A stretch of DNA of 6,353 bases from Candidatus Spechtiibacteriota bacterium (GTDB taxonomy: Bacteria > Patescibacteriota > Minisyncoccia > Spechtbacterales > HO2-43-30): positions 1 to 6,353 of the forward strand of contig JACOUK010000070.1 in the NCBI GenBank assembly GCA_016177905.1, read 5' to 3'. Position 1 is the stretch's first letter, and each line of letters starts with the position of its first letter. This document shows, piece after piece, positions 1-3,678 of the stretch. Both the position numbers and the translations under genes were made by a program. The notes beneath the pieces are model-generated. The model was not told where the DNA came from and did no database searches. It worked only from the letters and a program-made list of their open reading frames with translations.

Positions 1-18
1 TTTTTAAGCCAAAAGTTT

Positions 19-24
19 TATACT
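19..24 (+). promoter_or_regulatory. -10 element of a probable leaderless promoter
   Basis: TATACT matches the sigma-70 -10 consensus at five of six bases and ends six bases before the ATG at 31. A transcript from it would start at or beside that ATG, and no Shine-Dalgarno sequence is visible upstream, so the mRNA would be leaderless. The -35 element would lie at the very edge of or outside the window and cannot be checked. A hexamer in A+T-rich DNA can arise by chance. Confidence 0.4.
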
Positions 25-30
25 TTGAAT

Positions 31-663
31 ATGAAAACGTGTGCTTTTATTGATGCTTCAAATCTTTTTTATGGGGGCGAGAAAAGTCTTGGTTGGAAAA
101 TAGATTACAGGAAACTCTTGGAGTACCTGAAAGCGAAATACGGCGTTAGCCACGCTTTCTACTTTGGTGGTGTTGAAATACATAATTTTGAATATGATTA
201 TCAAAAAAATGAGACTGTTCCGCTCAACGAACTTGAAAAGCATCTCGAAACCTTGATTAGTAATGAGGGAGCAAGGCTAAATGAAGCAGAACTGCTCCTT
301 ATCGGCAGACATTTACAAAGAGTCCGTTTTTACCAACGTCTTGATAGTTTCGGCTACAAATTATATCTGAAACCAGTAAAACTATACGATCAAGAAGATG
401 GCACAACTAAAAGAAAGGCGAATTGCGATGTGGATATGGCCTTTCATCTTATGAAAGAGAAAGATAATTTTAATAAAGTTATTATATTATCGGGCGACGG
501 CGACTTTTTGCTTATTCTTAAATACCTAAAAAAGCAAAATAAAGAAGTTGTTATTCTTGCCAGAGGACCAAGAACCGCCAAAGAGATTAAGCAATTTGCT
601 GGTAGCAACTTCAGGGATTTTGAGTATCTTGAGACAAAAATCTCTTATACGGAACGGAAATAA
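31..663 (+). CDS. NYN-domain protein, putative ribonuclease (PIN-like fold)
   Basis: A 210-residue protein of the NYN family (PIN-like fold, metal-dependent RNases related to LabA and the N4BP1/YacP groups). The family's acidic signature is intact: FIDASN near the N-terminus (D8, N11), CDVDM (D133, D135) and SGDGDF (D156, D158), followed by the usual 'LKYLKKQNKEVVILA' strand-helix unit. The segment at residues 50-95 between the first strand and the core is charged and helical, longer than in minimal LabA proteins. I start it at ATG 31 rather than the in-frame TTG at 25, because ATG is followed directly by the conserved first strand and sits six bases after a -10 box. The gene is visibly more A+T-rich than the pnp operon and stands alone on the opposite strand, which suggests separate acquisition. 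RNA cleavage is inferred from the family; the substrate is unknown. Confidence 0.85.
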   Translation: MKTCAFIDASNLFYGGEKSLGWKIDYRKLLEYLKAKYGVSHAFYFGGVEIHNFEYDYQKNETVPLNELEKHLETLISNEGARLNEAELLLIGRHLQRVRFYQRLDSFGYKLYLKPVKLYDQEDGTTKRKANCDVDMAFHLMKEKDNFNKVIILSGDGDFLLILKYLKKQNKEVVILARGPRTAKEIKQFAGSNFRDFEYLETKISYTERK

Positions 664-698
664 ACGAAAGGCACCCACGAAGGATGCCTTTCACGTTT
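662..698. terminator. Terminator-like hairpin at the end of the NYN gene
   Basis: The arms AAACG-AAAGGCA (662-673) and TGCCTTT-CA-CGTTT (685-698) pair, with a 2-nt bulge. The stem can extend inward by CC/GG past one C-A mismatch to the loop ACGAA. It begins inside the TAA stop codon of the NYN gene. T-runs are short on both sides (CGTTTAG on plus, CGTTTATTT on minus), so termination may be modest. It could act in either direction, including on the minus-strand promoter at 735-708. Confidence 0.6.
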
Positions 699-707
699 AG
701 TATCTCC

Positions 708-735
708 ATTATAGCAAGCTGGTTTTTGTTGTCAA
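708..735 (-). promoter_or_regulatory. Near-perfect sigma-70 promoter, directed against the NYN gene
   Basis: On the minus strand, TTGACA (735-730) and TATAAT (713-708) are both exact consensus and are separated by 16 bp. The predicted start is near 701. No convincing gene follows: the transcript would run into the hairpin at 698-662 after a few bases and, if it read through, would be antisense to the NYN gene. Confidence 0.65.
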
Positions 736-883
736 TATCCTGTAAACCCTCTCGCATCGCGCCTTTCCCGGCGTTCTCATACGCGCGCGGCCGCGCAAAA
801 GCATGGAAAGAACGGGTGTGCCCGATCATTAGGCAGGGCGAACCCTCTGTAATTTAACCCTAGCCGCAAAACGGCATATCCGC

Positions 884-909
884 ACCGGCCCGATTATAAT
901 CGGGCCGGT
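884..909. repeat. Perfect 26-bp palindrome
   Basis: The half-site ACCGGCCCGATTA is followed immediately by its exact reverse complement, with no spacer. As RNA it forms a very stable hairpin on either strand, and as DNA it could be a dimeric protein site or a cruciform. On the plus strand it is followed by ATTTCATTT, a weak T-rich tail. It shares its CCCGATTAT/ATAATCGGG arms with the hairpin at 923-953. Confidence 0.8.
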
Positions 910-922
910 ATTTCATTTGCTC

Positions 923-953
923 AAAATAATCGGGGTCTGACCCCGATTATTTT
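923..953. terminator. Bidirectional intrinsic terminator hairpin
   Basis: The 14-bp perfect stem AAAATAATCGGGGT / ACCCCGATTATTTT has a 3-nt loop (CTG). The plus strand continues TATTTTTA, and the A-run on the 5' side gives a short T-run for the minus strand. It lies between convergent units: the NYN gene reading rightward and the RNA unit and operon reading leftward. This placement fits a shared terminator. Confidence 0.75.
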
Positions 954-963
954 ATTTTTAAAT

Positions 964-983
964 AAAAAAACCCCACTATGGGG
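964..983 (-). terminator. Intrinsic terminator of the putative RNA unit
   Basis: On the minus strand CCCC (983-980), loop ATAGT and GGGG (974-971) are followed at once by seven T residues (970-964), then ATTT. The stem is short but the T-tract is excellent. It is orientation-specific: on the plus strand the hairpin is preceded by As and followed by GAAGAGC, so it would not terminate there. Confidence 0.7.
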
Positions 984-1251
984 AAGAGCAAAGTTTCCTT
1001 CGAGGGCGTCGATGTCGATTTGGAAGATTCTCCGAGGACGTCCAATGCCCTCGATCATTGTGATTTATAAACGGGCGGCACGATAGCCTCTGCTCGTTTT
1101 GTTCCAAAGGCTCGGCGCCCTCGGAGAAGACGCTCTTCACCCCCGCCCGCTTCGCAGCGAGGCGAGCAGTTGCGGGGGATTTGTATTTTGCCAGCTATTG
1201 GGCTATTCCTTTTTCTGCTATAGCCAGCAAAAACGTACAAATCAATGTACT
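964..1251 (-). ncRNA. Putative structured non-coding RNA, about 290 nt, unidentified
   Basis: A strong promoter (1286-1258) and an intrinsic terminator (983-964) bracket about 288 nt with no credible reading frame but much pairing. The 5' domain is one long interrupted hairpin: 1242-1236 with 1185-1179, 1232-1227 with 1191-1186, and 1225-1220 with 1206-1201. Next comes a GC-rich hairpin, CGCC-U-CGCU, GNRA tetraloop GCGA, then AGCG-GGCG (1164-1144), flanked by CCCC and GGGG. In the 3' domain GAAGAGC (1138-1132) pairs with GCTCTTC (989-983). TTCTCCGAGG (1128-1119) pairs with CCTCGGAGAA (1037-1028). CGAGGGC, present twice (1123-1117 and 1053-1047), can pair with GCCCTCG (1007-1001). I looked for the signatures of RNase P RNA, tmRNA, SRP RNA and 6S RNA and did not find them. 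The start is inferred from the -10 box, so it may be off by a few bases. Confidence 0.6.
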
Positions 1252-1257
1252 ACTCAT

Positions 1258-1286
1258 AGCATAGCCCTTGTGAAAAAACTTGTCAA
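1258..1286 (-). promoter_or_regulatory. Consensus sigma-70 promoter for the putative RNA
   Basis: TTGACA (1286-1281, exact), a 17-bp spacer, and TATGCT (1263-1258, five of six consensus bases). Predicted start is A1251 or G1250. It lies just downstream of the operon terminator at 1344-1314, so it begins an independent transcript. An ATG overlaps the promoter at 1257 and would be excluded from the transcript. Confidence 0.7.
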
Positions 1287-1313
1287 GCACAAATGAGTGG
1301 ATAAACTGGGGAC

Positions 1314-1344
1314 AAAACTAACAGGGTTCGACCCCGTTAGTTTT
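1314..1344 (-). terminator. Intrinsic terminator of the NYN-pnp operon
   Basis: On the minus strand AAAACTAAC pairs with GTTAGTTTT, and GGGTC with GACCC-type core bases, with one C-A mismatch in the stem. The tail is TTTTGTCCCC. The hairpin contains the TAA stop of the nucleotidyltransferase gene (1339-1337), so stop and terminator are merged. Its core (GGGGTCGAACCC on minus) resembles that of the hairpin at 923-953. Confidence 0.65.
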
Positions 1345-2290
1345 GTTTAAAACCGAGTCTTCCCAAGTGTTGTTCGTAAAGAACCATTGCCTCTTGGCTC
1401 GCGGGCCGCGGATGATGGAAAACAAGCGCTTCATCGTCAAAAATGACTGCCCCGGGCGCAACGCCCATGGACTCCATATTGCGCCGTATTCTTTGCGCTT
1501 GAACTTTCCTGCATAGAAATTCTAAAAATCTTCCGGATATTCTAAAGACAACGAATTCAAAAAAGCAACGTATCGCCAAAAAGAATAGCGGGATATCCTC
1601 TTTGACACTCCGAAAATCCGTGGGGGAGTAGCGCTCATGATAAAAATAGGACGCCACACGCTTATTGTTTTGATTCAGGAATCTCTCACTCACTCCATAC
1701 TTACTCCATACGGGCAGGAATGTTGCGCAAATATGAGCGGAAAAAAGGGTTTGAGGCCGGAGAATCAGGCTTGAATCGCTTACATAATGGTTCAGGCATA
1801 TTCGATCCCTGACACAGCTGCCGTGCCGCCTATAGCCAAAAATCTGCATGAAAAAACTCACAAAAATTCTCGCAGCCCAGATGTGCCCGTGTTTTGTCAC
1901 AATCAAAACATCTATATCGCTTTCCTTGTTCGTCATATGAAGAGCGAGAGATCCTGTGATCCCAACCATACGAACAAACGGCAAAAATGAGATGAGCCGT
2001 ATCATGCGCCTTGCGATGCGCCATTTCGCGATCCCTGTTTTCCCGATCTGTACGCGTTTTCTATATCCGCCCACATTCTCTTTTAAAAAGTAAAATCCCC
2101 GGGAAGCGCTTATATATTCGGATTTTATATCACTTAATTTTTTGAAAAACGAACCAAAAGAAACAGGAACTGCCGCTCCGACTTCCGGCCGCAGGAGGCG
2201 CCTGTAGAGTTCGAGAGCGGTAAGGGGAGTGTGCCCTAGGGCATCATAGAAAGCCAAGGTTTTGATAATTGCTCTATTTTCCGGCTTCAT
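1337..2290 (-). CDS. Winged-helix / nucleotidyltransferase-domain protein
   Basis: A 317-residue protein of unknown specific substrate. Residues 1-70 look like a winged helix-turn-helix ('TPLTALELYRRLL' followed by a GFYFL wing). Residues about 105-135 carry the DNA polymerase beta-type nucleotidyltransferase signature: G113-S114 and, eleven residues on, D125-I-D127 in a strand 'DIDVLIVT'. The helix near residues 230-255 is strongly hydrophobic. The third carboxylate of the family is not obvious by eye, so activity is uncertain. I choose ATG 2290, where 'NRAIIKTLAFYDALG' begins, giving a 17-bp overlap with the upstream gene. An in-frame ATG at 2356 would add 22 residues but overlap by 83 bp. 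It is last in the operon and its stop lies in the terminator hairpin. Proteins of this layout are common in CPR genomes; the role is unknown. Confidence 0.7.
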   Translation of the reverse strand: MKPENRAIIKTLAFYDALGHTPLTALELYRRLLRPEVGAAVPVSFGSFFKKLSDIKSEYISASRGFYFLKENVGGYRKRVQIGKTGIAKWRIARRMIRLISFLPFVRMVGITGSLALHMTNKESDIDVLIVTKHGHIWAARIFVSFFMQIFGYRRHGSCVRDRICLNHYVSDSSLILRPQTLFSAHICATFLPVWSKYGVSERFLNQNNKRVASYFYHERYSPTDFRSVKEDIPLFFLAIRCFFEFVVFRISGRFLEFLCRKVQAQRIRRNMESMGVAPGAVIFDDEALVFHHPRPASQEAMVLYEQHLGRLGFKQN

Positions 2291-2966
2291 TTTCCAGAAT
2301 TCGATCGAGAGCGGTTCTTGCCGCGTCTTTTGATGTCGCGATAATAAGCGTTCCATCTGTCAAAATCCAATCAAAAGACATGGTAGAAATTGGAAGATTA
2401 ATATAACGCGTCTCAAAATCTCTGTACTTCCCAGTCTTAAACACCGTTTCTTCCCCTTTTTGAGGGAGCGCGAGCAGAAGAGGCCGCAAATCATCCGCCA
2501 TTGTTTTTTCCCATTCTTGCATGAGCTGCCTAACATCGGAACCTGTCTCGGCTTGCGGTATTTTCATAATAAGCCCTATCCTTGGGCCGTAACAGAGATT
2601 ATCCGTGATTCCTGCCGCAAGACATTCAGCTTTTGCGCTGTCGGGCTCGGCATAGAGAAAAAGATTATACTCCTTTGTATCGCGGATTTGCGCCGGCGCG
2701 TCGATCCTTAACGCTTGGAATAACTCATCGAGCGTAACATCCCGAATTTGTTTCTCTGTTTTAAGTCGGATCGGTATATAAAGAACAGAAGAACTTACGG
2801 GAAATTGCGTATCTTCCAAAGAATTGATCTTTGCTTTCATAGAGTCATACACAAGCTCGCTCACTTCAAGTATTCTTACATCTTCATACCGCACAAGAGC
2901 TCGCGACATAGGCTCTTCAACGAAAGGAGGGGATGCGGGCGGTGGGGGAGGGGAAGGCTTTTCCAC
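2274..2966 (-). CDS. C-terminal piece of the frameshifted membrane protein
   Basis: This is the second frame, counted from its first usable start (GTG 2966), giving 230 residues. It is unlikely to be a real start: it falls immediately after a transmembrane segment in the same open frame, and a secreted domain without its anchor would stay in the cytoplasm. The domain is about 210 residues, mixed alpha/beta by appearance, with no catalytic motif I recognise. Its stop overlaps the start of the nucleotidyltransferase gene. Confidence 0.55.
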   Translation of the reverse strand: MEKPSPPPPPASPPFVEEPMSRALVRYEDVRILEVSELVYDSMKAKINSLEDTQFPVSSSVLYIPIRLKTEKQIRDVTLDELFQALRIDAPAQIRDTKEYNLFLYAEPDSAKAECLAAGITDNLCYGPRIGLIMKIPQAETGSDVRQLMQEWEKTMADDLRPLLLALPQKGEETVFKTGKYRDFETRYINLPISTMSFDWILTDGTLIIATSKDAARTALDRILENEAGK

Positions 2967-3013
2967 GAAAAATTTAAGATATGCTCCGCCAGCGATCGCG
3001 ACGAAAATAATAC

Positions 3014-3667
3014 TTAAAACGCCGGCAGTAAATGCGAATTTAAACGCACTGATTGTTTTGTGTTTTGGCGCTTTGACCTCAAAAACTGCTTCCCTCTTTT
3101 CGCGAGGAACCGAAGGAGCAACAACAGAGGGTCCTGCCTCGCGGCAAGTATCTCTTCTGGAGTTTCGCGAGCAGATTCCTTTTGAGCTTCCTTAGAAAAA
3201 ACTGGAACAGATGGTCTGCTCAACGGCTCCGATTTTGCCATCGGCCTTGCCTGTTTGCCCGCCTCCCCGATTGGAAGATTGGGGGGAGGAGTAACGAGAG
3301 GTTGAGGACTAGGACGAATATCCCCAAGCGTCTTTTTGGGGAGTCCGCCCTCCTTACCGGCGGGCAGGCCTTCAAGCCTTTTTTTCGCTTCCGCCAAGAT
3401 TTCTGATAATTTTCGTTCTTCTTTTTTTACTTCTTTTACTTCCTCTACTGCCGCCCTTTCTACCGGCCTTACGGGAGGCGCGGGAGGTTGTCTTCTCTCT
3501 GAAGGAAAAACCTGCCTGCCGGTAGGCATGGCTTGAGGCAATGCTTTGGGAGATGGAGATTGCGGAGGGACCTGCCTGCCGGTAGGCAGGATAGGCATGG
3601 CCTGCGAAGCGCGAGCGCGTTCAAGATCCCCTGCCATTGTTCGAATTTTTGATGTATTCCCCTCCAT
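3014..3667 (-). CDS. N-terminal piece of the frameshifted membrane protein
   Basis: As it stands this frame encodes 217 residues. The first 180 or so look genuine: a conserved-type N-terminus (EGNTSKIRTMAGDLERAR), proline-rich segments, an acidic/basic helix and three or four in-frame palindrome-derived LP(T/A/I)G peptides. The last 37 or so residues (starting LLLLLRFLAKRGK) are probably out-of-frame translation ending at a chance stop. ATG 3667 has only a distant GAGAG within the end of pnp as a possible ribosome site. Confidence 0.6.
   Translation of the reverse strand: MEGNTSKIRTMAGDLERARASQAMPILPTGRQVPPQSPSPKALPQAMPTGRQVFPSERRQPPAPPVRPVERAAVEEVKEVKKEERKLSEILAEAKKRLEGLPAGKEGGLPKKTLGDIRPSPQPLVTPPPNLPIGEAGKQARPMAKSEPLSRPSVPVFSKEAQKESARETPEEILAARQDPLLLLLRFLAKRGKQFLRSKRQNTKQSVRLNSHLLPAF
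3250..3274 (-). repeat. Possible degenerate in-frame palindromic repeat
   Basis: Encodes LPIGEAGKQA within the linker of the membrane protein. It resembles the copy at 3345-3368 at the level of LP-x-G...G spacing and GC-rich inverted character, but base identity is low. I include it as a doubtful member. Confidence 0.3.
3345..3368 (-). repeat. Diverged in-frame GC-rich repeat
   Basis: The minus strand encodes LPAGKEGG and begins CCTGCCCGCCGGT, close to CCTGCCTACCGGC of the two clear copies. The second half differs (AAGGAGGGCGG), so inverted symmetry is partial. Confidence 0.45.
3511..3530 (-). repeat. In-frame palindromic repeat, copy A
   Basis: CCTGCCTGCCGGTAGGCATG on the plus strand, differing from copy B at one position. 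It is near-palindromic around CCGG, with a G-T pair, and is read on the minus strand as MPTGRQV. The reading frame continues across it. Confidence 0.75.
3571..3590 (-). repeat. In-frame palindromic repeat, copy B
   Basis: CCTGCCTGCCGGTAGGCAGG on the plus strand. All ten pairs of the inverted repeat form, one of them G-T. It is read on the minus strand as LPTGRQV. Copies A and B are in the same frame and orientation, 40 bp apart. This is the type of dispersed GC-rich palindrome I associate with Parcubacteria coding regions. Confidence 0.8.
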
Positions 3668-3678
3668 AAAAATTTGAA

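Larger units (their letters stand above)
2274..3667 (-). pseudogene. Frameshifted proline-rich single-pass membrane protein
   Basis: Two minus-strand frames together make one protein of about 464 residues. Frame one starts at ATG 3667, 11 nt after the pnp stop, and gives a cytoplasmic Pro/charged linker with a Lys/Glu-rich helix near residues 73-100. Frame two, one base back, is open from 3191 to 2274. It encodes a basic stretch, a transmembrane segment (about 3044-2967), a PSPPPPPASPP linker and an extracytoplasmic domain with 'QEWEKTMADDL' and a terminal 'LIIATSKDAARTALDRIL'. Frame two has no ATG, GTG or TTG upstream of GTG 2966, which lies just after the membrane segment, so that segment is only read if the frames are joined. 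A single-base deletion in the CCC run at 3131-3129 would explain the break (...AARQDP, then SVVAPSVP). Alternatives are an assembly error or programmed frameshifting; no canonical slippery heptamer is present. The arrangement matches a CPR membrane protein type of unknown function. Confidence 0.75.

Noticed and set aside
785..796. 12-bp palindrome GCGCGGCCGCGC
   Set aside because: Short and in a locally GC-alternating stretch; no tail, partner copy or gene-relative position suggests a function.
611..829. Minus-strand reading frame of 72 codons overlapping the NYN 3' end
   Set aside because: It contains the -35 and -10 promoter elements and the hairpin at 698-662, and its translation shows no domain-like pattern.
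830..860. Possible tRNA T-arm (GAGGGTTCGCCCT on the minus strand)
   Set aside because: No acceptor stem, anticodon arm or CCA-proximal structure surrounds it; the TTCG is a chance loop.
1055..1240. Minus-strand reading frame of 61 codons inside the putative RNA
   Set aside because: Composition follows the RNA helices (runs of Arg/Gly from the GC-rich hairpin), it starts at a non-ATG codon without a ribosome site, and it has no recognisable motif.
964..1251. Identification of the putative RNA as RNase P RNA, tmRNA, SRP RNA or 6S RNA
   Set aside because: None of their near-invariant sequence blocks was found. Stretches such as CAGAGGCTATCG and GAAGGAAACTTTG only loosely recall RNase P blocks and occur in the wrong order.
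1198..1257. Twenty-codon ORF starting ATG 1257 beside the -10 box
   Set aside because: The ATG lies upstream of the predicted transcription start, so it would not be in the transcript.
3014..3191. Programmed -1 ribosomal frameshifting
   Set aside because: I scanned the overlap in the zero frame and found no X-XXY-YYZ slippery heptamer. A single-base deletion or sequencing error is simpler.
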